From assembly GCA_019671005.1 (NCBI GenBank), contig CM033745.1, positions 37,183,834-37,247,833 of the forward strand: DNA of 64,000 bases, read 5' to 3'. Source of the stretch: Hibiscus mutabilis. Its lineage: Eukaryota > Streptophyta > Magnoliopsida > Malvales > Malvaceae. Made by a program: the position numbers and the translations under genes. Below, piece by piece: positions 22,916 through 33,945 of this stretch (position 1 is its first letter; each line of letters begins with the position of its first letter). The notes beneath the pieces were generated by a model, which was not told the origin of the DNA, did not search any database, and saw nothing but the letters and a program-made list of their open reading frames with translations.

Positions 22916-23974
22916 TTATTGTTCAAGCAAGTTACACAAAGGTTTAGAGATTTTAGAAAAATTATAAATAAACCTTCTATAAAAACCTATATGACCGAAA
23001 AAGCTTCGAATTCCTTTGACTGAATTTGGTAGTGGTAATTTTTCGATCACTTCCACCTTGGCTCTATCGACTTCAATTCCTTTGGATGAGATCTTGTGAC
23101 CGAACACTATGCCTCCATCTACCATAAAGTGGCACTTCTCCCAATTGAGCACTAGATCGGATTCTTCACATCTTGTTAGCACTTTCTCCAAATTACCGAG
23201 GCAAATGTCAAAGTTGTTGTCGAATATCAAAAAATTGTCCATAAAGATTTCCTGGAAATCTTCCACCATGTCGGAGAAAATTGCCATCATACATCTTTGG
23301 AAAGTTGCCGGAGCATTACATAATCCAAATGGCATCCTTCGAAAAGTGTATGTACCATACGGGCATGTGAAGGTGGTCTTTGCCTGATCATCCAGTGCTA
23401 TGACAATTTGGTTATAACCCGAGTAACCATCAAGAAAACAATAAAGAGATTTACCTGCAAGTCGGTCAAGCATTTGGTCAATAAATGGCAAAGGAAAGTG
23501 ATCTTTTCTAGTGGTTTTATTTAACTTGCGGTAGTCCATACAAACCCTCCAACCGGTCACAGTCCTAGTTGGGATTAGTTCATTGATTTTGTTGCTTACC
23601 ACCGTTATACCTCCCTTTTTCAGTACACATTGTACTGAGCTTATCCATGTACTATCAGAGATAGGATATATGATTTCGGCATCAAGCCATTCGATGATTT
23701 CCTTCCTCACGACTTCCTTCATAGTAGGGTTAAGCCTCCCTTGTGCCTCAATTGTCGATTTGTGATCATCCTCCAATAGGATTTTATGCGTACACACTGC
23801 CGGGCTAATTTCCTTCAAGTCGGTAATTGACCATCCTATTGCCTTATTGTGCAATGCCAACATGTCAATCAACCTCTTTTCCTGTTCAGGCTGTAACTTA
23901 GAAGAAATTATTACAGGTAAAGTGTTATCGTTCCCCAAGTAGGCATATTTCCATTGCCCTGGCAACGGTTTCAA
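22916..23974 (-). CDS. Athila C reverse transcriptase, long open frame with mutated active site
   Basis: A 352-residue frame is open without interruption. It starts with KPLPGQWKYAYLG, passes through WRVCMDYRKLNKTTRKDHFP, GYSGYNQI and PYGTYTFRRMPFGLCNAPAT, and reaches the catalytic box, which reads FMDN instead of the family's FMDD. The second aspartate is therefore changed to Asn (GAT to AAT), which should abolish polymerisation. The thumb and connection follow with FFGHIGFYRRFIYNFSKISK. It is a domain of the polyprotein, not a free-standing gene, so the ATG at its start is incidental. Confidence 0.9.
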   Translation of the reverse strand: MKPLPGQWKYAYLGNDNTLPVIISSKLQPEQEKRLIDMLALHNKAIGWSITDLKEISPAVCTHKILLEDDHKSTIEAQGRLNPTMKEVVRKEIIEWLDAEIIYPISDSTWISSVQCVLKKGGITVVSNKINELIPTRTVTGWRVCMDYRKLNKTTRKDHFPLPFIDQMLDRLAGKSLYCFLDGYSGYNQIVIALDDQAKTTFTCPYGTYTFRRMPFGLCNAPATFQRCMMAIFSDMVEDFQEIFMDNFLIFDNNFDICLGNLEKVLTRCEESDLVLNWEKCHFMVDGGIVFGHKISSKGIEVDRAKVEVIEKLPLPNSVKGIRSFFGHIGFYRRFIYNFSKISKPLCNLLEQ

Positions 23975-25516
23975 TTCAAGAATAGGAGGTTGCTCAATAG
24001 AGGGTTTTTCGATTTTACCCTACTTACCTGAGTAGTCCAATGGTTCAAAATACTTACCTGGATGACTTGCTATCCAATTGGCTTCATCTTGCTCTTTATC
24101 GTCCAGCTCTTCAAATTCCTCAGGTTCGGTAATACAATTACCGAGGTAATTGTCAAAGCAATTTTCCTCCATGTCAAAGTTGAATTCAGTTGTTGCTCGG
24201 ATGAATTGGCACTCTTCTTGATCGTCGGCATGCTTAAGGGTGTGAAAAACATTAAGCTTCATTTGCTGGTCGTTTACCCTTATGGTGAGTTCTCATTTCT
24301 CGATGTCGATCAAGGTTCTTCCCGTAGCTAAGAAGGGTCTCCCAAGAATAATCGGGCAAACTCATCTACTTCACAATCCAAAACAATAAAGTCAGCAGGA
24401 AAAATAAATTTATCAATTCTTACCAGTATATCTTCAATTTTTCCCTCTGGGTGCACGTAGGATCTGTCAACAAGCTATAGCATGACTGTTGTTGGTCTTG
24501 TCTTCCCGATTCCCAATTTCTAGAAAACTGATTTTGGCATCAAGTTTATGCTTTCTCCAAGATCACACAATGCCTTCCCGACATAATGGTTTCCGATTGA
24601 ACTTGGTGTGGTGAAACTGCCAGAATCTTTAAGCTTGGGTGGCATGCTGTTATGTTGCATGGCCATGCATCCTTTCATCACAACAATTGTTTCAAATTCC
24701 CCTAGCCTTGTTCTCTTAGAGACAATGTCTTTTAAGAACTTAGCATAGTTTGACATTTGCTCTATTACTTCAACCAATGACAAGTTGATGTGGACCTGCT
24801 TCAAGATGTCAAGGAACTTCTTGAACTGGTATTCTTGCTTCTTCCGTTTCAACCTCTGTGGGAATGGTGGTGGAAGTTGGATGTCTTCAATCTGTTCTTT
24901 GCATTGGAATTTGATTTGAGGAATTGCCGATGCATTAGGACTTGCCGAGGCATGCTTGGTTGCTGAGGTGATGGCATCGGGCATTGCCGAGGCAATAGCT
25001 TCAGGACCTGGCGAGGCAATAGTATCAGGAATTGTGAGGCATGGGTATGTGGAGTTGCCTTAGCAATTTCTGACTCGTCATTTTTATTGGAGGTTTTGTT
25101 GCTGGATTCATCTTTCTGGATAATGGGTTGCTCTCCTGGTCAATTTATTGGCTGGCAGGTGCATCATTAAGCTTTAGTCCACTCTGGGTGGTGATTACTT
25201 TACACTGCTCATGGCCTATTCCTTTGGCGACCTCAGTATCGCTAGGTAAACCGCCCATTGGTCTTGTGTTCAAGTTCTGAGCAAATTACCCTACTTGTGT
25301 CTCCAACGACTTTAGGGCCGCCTCTTAGTTTTGCAATCTCATCTCAGTCCTGTTGATAAAGGCATCAGTCTTTTTCATGAAATTACTATTCTCAGCCATA
25401 TAAGATTCAGTTTTTAACATGAAAGCATTGAGAGAATTTTCCAAAAAATTGGATGGTGTCGATTGTTGCAGCATCTGTTGTTGCGGTATTTGTTACCGTG
25501 GCATGTTCTGCTGGAA
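23975..25516 (-). pseudogene. Athila C protease and flanking linkers (pseudogene)
   Basis: On the minus strand (24520-24984) the frame reads FKKFLDILKQVHINLSLVEV, YAKFLKDIVSKR and then KALCDLGESINLMPKSVF. The last block corresponds to the Athila protease signature LCDLGASINLMP, here with Glu for Ala after DLG. Linker sequence at 24020-24262 is acidic (EEFEELDDKEQDEANW) and precedes RT. The stretch 24985-25516 is a poorly conserved gag-pro linker rich in TTGCCGAGGCAA-like DNA words, with several stops. Confidence 0.75.
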
Positions 25517-26714
25517 TCACGATGCTTGTGTGTTCTGATTGTTCTGATTAATGGCATTGTTTGGGTTGTTCCATGAAAAATTAGGGTGCTTCCTCCACGC
25601 TGAATTGTATGTGTTGGACATCACATTGTTGCTCTGGTTATAGTTTCCAACGTAAAAGCTAGATTCTGGGTTCTGCGAACACTCAAAAGATTCATGGTTA
25701 CCATTGCATAAATCACAAATTGAATTTACTACCTTGATCTCCTGTGTGTTACTAGGTCGCTGCATGTTTTTAACCATATTGGTTGAAGCGACCAATTGTT
25801 CAGAAATAGAGCCTGATGAATCAAGCTCATTTATCATGGCATTGCGTCTGACTATTCCCCTTCGGGTGGTTGGGAACTGATAATCGTTATTGGCAAGACG
25901 GTTCAGAATCTCTGTCGCTTCCTCAGGTGACTTGTCGAGGAGTATGCCATTTGTCGAGGCATCTAGCATCATCATTGTCGGCATGTTCACTGAGTTGTAG
26001 AACATCATCACTTGCGTCCACAATGGGAATCCGTGCATGGGACATTTGTGTAAAAGCTCTCTGTATCGCTCCCAAGCCTCGTACATGGATTCATCGTCTG
26101 CCTGCCGAAAAGAAGTAATATCATTACGTAACTTATCAGTCATATTTGTAGAGCTAAATATAGAAATAAAATCATGACATAAATTCGTCCAAGATCTTAT
26201 AGAGCTGGATGGAATACTATTCAGCCACGTTTTTGCCCTATCCCTCAGTGAATAGGGAAACAAATTTCAGCCTTAGGATATCTTCATGGACTCCTTGTAG
26301 CTTGAATGAATTGCAAATCTCCAGGAATTTGAGATGTTGTCTAGCATCTTCAGTTGCCGAGCCGCCAAATTGACCAATTGTGTTGATCATGTTGAACATC
26401 ACAAGTTCTAATTCAAAGTGGGCGGCTTCTATCTCAGGTGCGACAACTCCTGGATTGAGACCATTGAGATCTTCCTCTAAGTAGTCTCGAATAGATCTAT
26501 TCTGAATAGGTTTTACAACTGGATCTTCGCCTCCTCTTGCTACGACATTCTGGTTACCATTGGCATTCAGATTACCGACTGGGTTATCAAGGTGTTCTTC
26601 CATTGCTGCTCGTTGTTCTCCTCTTCTTCTATGAAGAACTCGTTCTATCCCGGGTTCAAGTGGGTAGTCTTGTGCTGTTGGTCTCGCCTTGGTCATACAC
26701 AGATGCAAAACCAA
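25517..26714 (-). pseudogene. Athila C gag (capsid/nucleocapsid), frameshifted
   Basis: Gag would form the particle that packages element RNA. The N-terminal frame (26714-26238) contains DYPLEPGIERVLHRRRGEQR and HLKFLEICNSFKLQGVHED. The second frame (26263-25517) continues with FPYSLRDRAKTWLNSIPSSS, a signature of retrotransposon gag, and ends near a zinc knuckle CDLCNGNHESFEC (CxxC, His, Cys) and an Asn-rich tail. A single frameshift at about 26240-26260 separates the two. Otherwise the domain looks complete. Confidence 0.85.
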
Positions 26715-26804
26715 AGTTGTAAGTCCCTTGAAACCGATTAGAAATAAAACTAAAATAAAAAGAAATAAAGGTGCAAGAAATTAAAAACAAAGTCGCTATT
26801 TGCC
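26715..26804 (-). mobile_element. Athila C 5' leader
   Basis: A short untranslated stretch lies between the PBS and gag. It has no coding signal. Confidence 0.55.
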
Positions 26805-26824
26805 AATCCCCGGTAACGGCACCA
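26805..26824 (-). other. Primer binding site of Athila element C
   Basis: On the minus strand the sequence reads TGGTGCCGTTACCGGGGATT, six bases after the LTR end. It is close to the TGGCGCCGTTGCCGGGGATT type commonly seen in Athila elements. Confidence 0.8.
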
Positions 26825-26830
26825 AAAACT

Positions 26831-28274
26831 TGTTGCGTATTTAGAGTATAGTATAATATAGATATCGTCTCCATAGGAATTGGTACTAATTCGGGAATCT
26901 AACTTATCGCACTGAAAGTAAAAACACAAGTAGGTGATAGTAGGAGTTCTAATTAACAAGAAAATAAAAGAGCAATTAAATAAAGAGAAAATGTAATCAA
27001 GTAGGAGAGAGTAGGTCGGGTTATCGCGAGTCGTAGTGTGATAATTGAATGGACCGTCGTGGTAATTGAGTGCTAGAGTAGCTCAATTTCTCAACAATTG
27101 AATCTAGTCGGATTGCCTTGGCAAGTCTACGATTGCCTGGGCAAGTCTGCGATTGCCTTGGCAAGTCTGCGATTGCCTGGGCAATTGGGAGACAACCTTC
27201 AAAGATCGGTGAAGCGTTCTTCAATGGTTTCTCATTATCCCTAACTCAAAACACTGTTAATTATGCATGCCTTGATAATACATCCCTGCATGAACCAAGG
27301 GTGGACAACAACTTATCTTGTGCTCCTTTTAGCCGTTGAAATTCACAACTTATCCCCAAGTCAAATTAGTCTTCACCATCGATCGATTGTATGAAAATCA
27401 TGCTCATTCATTTCTTGAATCTAACTCTCTCGATATTAGATAAATGGATGAATTCATGAGATCCTCTCCCAATTCACTCGAAGAATTTAAGAACCAAGAA
27501 TGAACAAACTTTGAAGTAAAATTGCAAATTCAATACCTAAACAAATCCAATCGTTTTCACAACCACAAAAACACAATAACCCAAGCCAAATAAGTTTATT
27601 TTATGGCTGGGCACAAAATAAACTCAAGAATAAAATTCCTAAGCATGAATCTCATTGAACAAAGAGGAAGAAGAAAGAAGATGTCAAACAACCCCTAGGG
27701 TTTTCTCTCTAATCGCACTTCTCTTGAAGTTGGCGGCTAGGGCTTGTATTTATAGGAGATTGTTAGATCAAAGTCTTTCTTGAGGAGAAAGTTAAGTTGA
27801 AATTAAATACAATATAATAATAGAAATAGATATCTTTTATTTTATTATTTTATTCCTCCTAAAACTCTTAGAATTTAATCTCCTTTTGATCTCCAAGAAT
27901 TCCTCAATAATTGGAGTCTTTATCTCCATCAAATTCCTCTTTAAAATCGGATTTTGGGAGAGTTATCCCTTGAATTTTGACTATCACCACAGCTGGGTAG
28001 ATTTATCTCGAATTGCCCGTGCAACTGGTTCGGCAAGTCCTTCCTTATTCTACTGAATTGCTTTGGCAATTTTCACTTTACAACGACAATCCTAACCTGC
28101 ACAAAAGCAGCAACTTTTCCACGAAAAACCAACAAAATGTAATACCAAGCTCATGAATCAAGGAAACTAGGAAATTATGCATGAATGCCTATTAATGCAA
28201 CTAAAATGAGCCTAAGTCTAACAATAATATGAGTAAAAAAGGGTTATAAAAATAGTACTTTTGAACACTTAACA
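26831..28274 (-). mobile_element. 5' LTR of Athila element C
   Basis: It has TG..CA termini (TGTTGCGTATTTAGAG to GAACACTTAACA on the plus strand). It matches the solo LTR at 46664-48087 over its whole length in reverse orientation, and the truncated 3' LTR at 18641-19692. A 20-bp unit containing TTGCC[TG]GGGCAA-like words is repeated four times at 27111-27190. 'ggcttgtatttataggag' at about 27745 carries a TATA-like site. Its outer end directly abuts copia B coding sequence at 28275, so Athila C inserted into copia B. Confidence 0.9.
27111..27190. repeat. 20-bp tandem repeat, four copies, in the Athila 5' LTR
   Basis: The unit is GATTGCCTTGGCAAGTCTGC with a TT/GG alternation in the middle of the palindromic TTGCCNNGGCAA. 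The four copies start at 27111, 27131, 27151 and 27171; the last one diverges after its palindrome. The solo LTR at 47.7 kb has differently spaced copies, so the array expanded in this copy or subfamily. Confidence 0.8.
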
Positions 28275-28925
28275 CGTCTTTACTTTTCATGGGTTTTAGT
28301 CTCATTCCTTTAGATATTTTCTCAACTTGATCTTGATTTAACTCTTTGGTCAGCGTATCCGCAATGTTATCCTTTAATCTTACACAGTCAATAGAGAAAA
28401 CTCCATTTGAGATCAGTTGTCTAACGATATTATGTCGACGACGCATATGTCTTGATCTATCGTTGTATATAAAATTCTGTGCTCTAACAACTTTTACTTG
28501 ATTGTCACAATATATACATACTGTGGGCACAAGTTTCGGCCATTTAGGATTTTTTCAAGAATTTTTCGAAGCCATTCGGCTTCTTCTCTATATTTTTCCA
28601 GAGCAACAAACTCAGATTCCATTACGGATTTGGTTATAATAGGTTGTATTGAGGATTTCCATGACATAGCCATTTGTACCTCTGGTATCTTGAATGTCAG
28701 ATATTTGGAGTATCCTTCTAAGACAACTGGGTTTATGGAATAATACAATACGTAGTCCCGAGTATATTTGAGATATCTTAGTACCATCGCAATTGCTTTC
28801 CAGTGATATTTTCTTGGATTTCTTGTGGATCTACTTAGACTGCTCACAGTAAAAGCGATGTCTGGTCTAGTACAACTCATAGGATACATTAAACTGTCTA
28901 TGACTCTTGGATATTCCACTTCGTG
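28275..28925 (-). pseudogene. Copia element B RNase H and end of RT (pseudogene)
   Basis: On the minus strand it reads SLMYPMSCTRPDIAFTVSSL, VLRYLKYTRDYVLYYS, ITKSVMESEFVALEKYREEA, then IYCDNQVKVVRAQNF, SRHMRRRHNIVRQLI and LKDNIADTLTKEL. These are the standard copia RNase H blocks. A frame change near 28500-28530 interrupts it. Its natural end and the 3' LTR are absent: at 28275 the sequence switches to the Athila LTR, and nothing left of 18641 continues it. Confidence 0.85.
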
Positions 28926-29700
28926 GATACTTTTATATGTATTTTAGACAGGTGTGAACAAGAAATCTAATGGAGTTATGGCTATGCCAGAATCATCCTT
29001 GTTAAATTTTTCTAGAATCTTGTCCACATAGTGTGACTATATCAATATGAGACCTTCAGTTGACCTTTTGATTTGGATGACCAAAATCGTATCAGGCAGT
29101 TTCATACATGTTTTTGGTACGTTTTACCATTTCATTATTGCTTCCAACAATGAGTATGTTATTAACATACAATCAAAGAATGATATATTCGATGTTTTTA
29201 GTTTTGACATATACAGATTTGTCACACTCGTTTATCTTGAAGCCGTTTGTCATCATGACACACTCAAACTTTTCATGTCAATGCTTTGGTGCTTGTTTAA
29301 GTCCATACAAAGACTTCACCAATCTACATACTTTCCTTTCTTGACCTGAAACTACATGACCCTCAGGTTATTCCGTGTATATTTCTTCATCAAGATCCCC
29401 ATTTAGGAAAGCTATTTTAACATACATTTGATGTACTTCTAGATTTCGCAAAGCAGTAATTGCAAGTATCATTCTTATGGACTTTATTCTTGATACAAGA
29501 GAGAATGTATCAAAATAATCAAGGCATTCCTTTTGTCGGTATCCTTTTATTACTAATCTTGCCTTGTACTTATCAATTGTTCCACCTACTTTCATTTTCT
29601 GTTTGAAAATCCACTTTGAATTTAGCGGTTTAATTCTAGGAGGAGGATCCACTAATTCTCATATATGGTTTTACATGATGGAATCAGTTTAACTTTTAAT
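28926..29700 (-). pseudogene. Copia element B reverse transcriptase (pseudogene, YVNN active site)
   Basis: The front part reads PLNSKWIFKQKMKVGGTIDK, KARLVIKGYRQKECLDYFDT and HQMYVKIAFLNGDLDEEIYT (29652-29368), typical of copia RT. The catalytic box near 29155 reads YVNN: both aspartates of YVDD have become Asn, with an in-frame TGA just before it. LIVGSNNEMVKRTKNM follows in register. The lineage within Ty1/copia is not resolved. Confidence 0.8.
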
Positions 29701-30905
29701 GGCTTCTTTCCATAAGGTGCCTTCAAAGGAGCGTATAGCGTTACTATACATTTGAGGTTCAGCCTCTAACATAAAGCTTAGGAAATCAGATCCAAAGAAA
29801 TTTTCCACCATTTCTCATTTTCTCATTCTTGGCTCTATTTCAGTTTCAACCTCTAGTTGATCATTTGGACTAATTTTGTCTAAAGTCCATTTTATTGAAC
29901 TTTGATCAACCTCCCTAGATTTATAAGGGAACATATTCTCAAAGAATTATGAATTCTTTGATTCCATTATCGTGCTCTTGTGAATCTCCAGATTCTTTGA
30001 TTCATACACAAGAAACTGATAAGCATTGTTATGTTCTGCATAGCCTATGAAAATACAATCCACTATTTTTGGACCTATTTTCATTTGTTTTGGTAATGGG
30101 GCCATTACCTTGGCAAGGCACCCCCACATTTCCAAAGTGTTTGTAGGAAGGTTTTCGAACTTTCCATAACTCATTTGGTGTCTTATCCTTTTTTCTTTTG
30201 AGGGACCTTATTTAAAAGGTAATTAGCTAAAAGAATAGCTTCCCTACTTGTTTTGTGATAACCCAGAGCTTCCAAACAAAGCATTCATCATTTTTTAGAG
30301 TTTGATTTTTCCATTCAGCTAACCATTTGATTAAGGAGAATATGGTGGTGTAACTTCGTGAATAAAACCATGTTGTGAATAATATTCACCAAATGGTTTA
30401 ACGTATTCACCACCACGATCACTTGTTACCAGCTGAATCTTTTTTATTAAGTTGGTTTTCGCCTTTTTGCTTATAGAGTATAAATTTCTCTATAGCTTCG
30501 TCTTTGCTCTTAAGCAAGTAAACATAGCAATAATTTGTACTATCATCAATGAAGATAATAAAAAGTTTATAACCTCTTCTAGTTTGAACAAATTTCAAAT
30601 CACGAACATCGTTATGTATTAAATTAAGCAGTTCAGTATTTCTTTCAATAGTTTGAAACGAAGACCTTGTTAATTTTACTTCAACTCATGTTTCACATTT
30701 ATGATTATAATTAATATGAAACGAAGTGATGTGTTCCAAGTTAACTAATCTACACAAAGTGTCATAATTAACATGTCTGAGTCTACCATGCCATAAATTA
30801 AATGACTCAAGCATATAAACGGAAGAAGAAACGATATTCTTATTCATGATTTTGGATTTTATAGAGATAACATTGAGTTTTCACATTTAGTTCAATACAT
30901 AACCC
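29701..30905 (-). pseudogene. Copia element B integrase (pseudogene)
   Basis: The minus strand gives YLLKSKDEA, then TSDRGGEYVKPF (catalytic Asp region, about 30410), IHEVTPPYSP, TPNELW and finally GCLAKVMAPLPKQMKIGPKI and FIGYAEHNNAYQFLVYES (29947-30174) from the C-terminal part. Many stops and frameshifts interrupt the middle. The zinc-binding LRHVNYDTLCRL is readable near 30760. Confidence 0.7.
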
Positions 30906-32205
30906 CTACCCACAAACATCCCCCTTAGACAAAATCAGCTTTTGAGATTCAAAAACCATTCTAAAGCTATGAACACTTAAAAGTGTTCCAAAAACAAGGT
31001 TTTTGCGTATGTCAGGCACATTCTGTAGCTTCAGTTCTTTGCTAGAAGTCATCTTTAAGACCACAGTTCCCTTCCCCTTGATCTTGGAAGTCGTGACATT
31101 TTCCACGTAGAGCTTCTCCCCATTGTCGCTAGGTATCAGCTCAAAAAAAGAGTTCTCGTCGCAACAAATATGACGTGTGGTTCCAGTGTCAAGCCACCAT
31201 TCTCTTGGGTTGGAGTCAACTAGGTTGACTTCAAAGATCACAACACATAGATCTTCATCCTCCACAGCATTGACCTCCCTGGCTTTGGCTCTCTTTAAAT
31301 GTCTGCATTCAAAAGACCTCTGCCCCACCTTGCCATAGTTGTAGCACGTCCCATTGAATTTTTGTTTCTTGGAAAATCCACTATTAGGTCCTAGCTTTAA
31401 CCTATTTTGGGGTTGTTGGGGTTGTTTTCCCTTCTTGAAGTTCTTAACTTCAACAACATTTGCCTTAGCCTCATCGAAGGTTTCTCTATTGAGCTTTTTG
31501 GCATTGCCTCTGTTGTCCTCTTCTATTCAAAGTCTGACAATCAGTTCCTCCACTAACATCTCCTTTCTTTTGTACTTCAGGTAATTTTTGAAGTCATTCC
31601 ATCTGAGAGGTATCTTTTCAGTGATAGCTGTTACCTAGAAGGATTCGCTTATGACCATTCCCTCAGTAAGGATTCAGTTAACAATCAGTTGGTGTTCCTC
31701 CACTTGACTTATTACTAGTTTGGAATCAATCATAGTAAAATTCAAGAATTTGATGACTAAATAATTTTTATCCCCAGCATCTTCAGCTTTATATTTGTGG
31801 TTTAATGCTCTCCATAGCTCTTTAGCTGTTTGATAAATAGAATACACCGGATACAAAGAATCTTGTAATACATTAAGGATGTAGTTCCGGCATAGAAAGT
31901 TGGAGTTCGTCCAAGCTTCAATGATATTGAAGGCGATGATATCATCCACTTCTTATTCTCCCTCTCCTGTTTTAACAACTAGAGGATCTTCCTTCAAGAA
32001 TTTTGCCAAGTTCAACATGGTAAGATAGAACAACATATTTTTTTGCCATGTTTTAAAATTTTGTCCACAGAATTTCATCGGCTTCTCATTTTGGCTCACT
32101 GCTACTGCCAGTGAGGTCAGATTCAGAGCTTGATTCGAAGTCTTCCCTGGGATCAACCCTTAGCAGTCGAGTTGGGTGAATCGGTAGAATCTCCCATAGT
32201 CATTG
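30906..32205 (-). pseudogene. Copia element B gag and protease (pseudogene)
   Basis: The gag part reads EKPMKFCGQNFKTWQKNMLF (32156-31953) and LYPVYSIYQTAKELWRALNH (31949-31674). A nucleocapsid-like CYNYGKVGQRSFEC at about 31345 has lost the second Cys (Tyr) and the His (Gln) of the CCHC knuckle. The protease (31328-30906) has WWLDTGTTRHIC as active site, then SKIKGKGTVVLKM. A start near 32200 (minus-strand ATGACTATGGGAGATTCTAC) fits gag, so there is almost no leader between LTR and gag. Stops at 31950 and around 31500 inactivate it. Confidence 0.8.
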
Positions 32206-33664
32206 TTTTTGTTAAAAAAACAAAATTGGGAATAGTAATATTACAATAAGCAAAAAATAAATTCTCGTTTATCTTTGATTTTGATATCGTACAAAATTTG
32301 TAACCACCGTTACTTATAATGACAATTTCTGTAAACAGATTTTTCTACTTTGAGATTAAGCAAACCCGTTGAAACGGCCGGATAAATCATGAAAACAAAT
32401 TTATTTGCTATCTTGATCTCAATTTTTTTTGTATTGTCTTAGAAGAAGAAAGGCAAAAGAAGTTTGTCTTAAAATTGTTACAAATATAACAATCCAAGAC
32501 GATAAGAAGGAAAATAAATGATTATTTAAATAATTGAAATATAAAAATGAAGAGAAACAAACTCTTGATTCGATTGAAAAATCGTAGGAAACGTGTTGAG
32601 GCATGCACCTAACAGTTTCCTTAAGACAGATTTAGACCACTATAGAGTGCTTGAGTTCGTTGGCCGTCAGTCTCCCAAGATACAACAACAGGATGATCTT
32701 CAATAGTAGCACGTCTAAAGAGATCATGAACTATTCTCTTGAATTTGCCTATCACTGAAAATACTAGAGGAGATGAAAGCATTTTTCAAGTTGTGTCTAA
32801 ACCTTGAAGGTAGACACAATATTTATAGGGGAGTAGAGGAGGAAAAACATGGAAATCAAAATATTTTGAATTAATAATTAATTATGTGTCCGATTCAATT
32901 CGGAAATTATCAGTTAATACCATATTTAAACGAATATATTTCTATGAATTGTAGCTGTTACCTCTTTAATATTCGAATTTAAGGAAACAAAAAAATATTC
33001 TTTTAAATTCGGAATATTCAAAAAGATGTCATTTTTAAGGAAAAAAAATTAGTTTGAAGTGGGTAAAATATTCTTAGGTTCACGAAAGGCCCGTCTAGTC
33101 CAAAAATTCGCATCGCCCACGTCGTGTAGGTGTACCCCAACCCGAATGGGTTTGACGAGCTTCGATTCATACCCCCTTCACCTGCGCACAAGGCACAATT
33201 TCCATCTAATTCATTTAAAGAGTATCAAGTGGGTTGGTGTATTTAAACACTTCCTATGCTTGTTATCCCACCATTGTGGGATAATGGGGTTTTTATTTTC
33301 CTTACACAATTCACAAGTACCTTACTTTGAACATAAATTTCTCATTCATCTATAACACCCTCTTTCTGGTCTGGTAGAGAATCGGGTCAGGAAGTCTTAT
33401 CGGAAAGCAGATTCAGATATCGAGGTCAAAATTAGGATTAATTTAAAACCTTTCAAACTAAAAGGATTGAACGTTACAAATTAGCAATCCTAATCCGGAT
33501 TCTTCATTACCAACTTGTAATTAGACTCACCAATTATTAACCTGTGAAGTTTTGTGGTTATCCGATATCTTTAACCTATCTAATTAAGCCATATAATTAT
33601 TAGTGATCAGATTGTAATATTTTAAAACTGTTTCTCGAGCCTTTAAACGGAATTAACTAACACC

Positions 33665-33945
33665 GTATCGATATACCTATGGCCGTATCGATATGCTATG
33701 TCAAATTTTACAAATTTCAGATTTAAGGGCAATAGTTCCGTACCGATACACCTAAGCTCGCATCGAGACACGTTGACTAGGGTTGACTCATTTCGATACG
33801 CCTGAGGTTGTACCGATGCAATTATTTTTTCCAGACCTTACTGCCAAGGTCCGTATCGGTACATTCCCTAGTGTATCGATACGCCCTGCTTCACCAAGTC
33901 CAAATATGCAAGGTTGTACTGATACCACTTGACTCCTATCGATAC
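33665..33945. repeat. Cluster of five GTATCGATAC-like motif pairs, 20-bp spacing
   Basis: Pairs start at 33665/33685, 33740/33760, 33790/33810, 33853/33873 and 33916/33936. In every case the second copy begins exactly 20 bp after the first. The consensus 10-mer is the palindrome GTATCGATAC, with variants such as GTACCGATAC and GTATCGGTAC. The 10-bp spacers between the copies are unrelated to each other. Confidence 0.85.

Noticed and set aside
25870..26118. Plus-strand 82-codon ORF over Athila gag
   Set aside because: Shadow frame of the minus-strand gag.
27111..27190. Possible CRISPR-like array (four regular repeats)
   Set aside because: The 20-bp units are head-to-tail with no spacers, and the context is a plant LTR.
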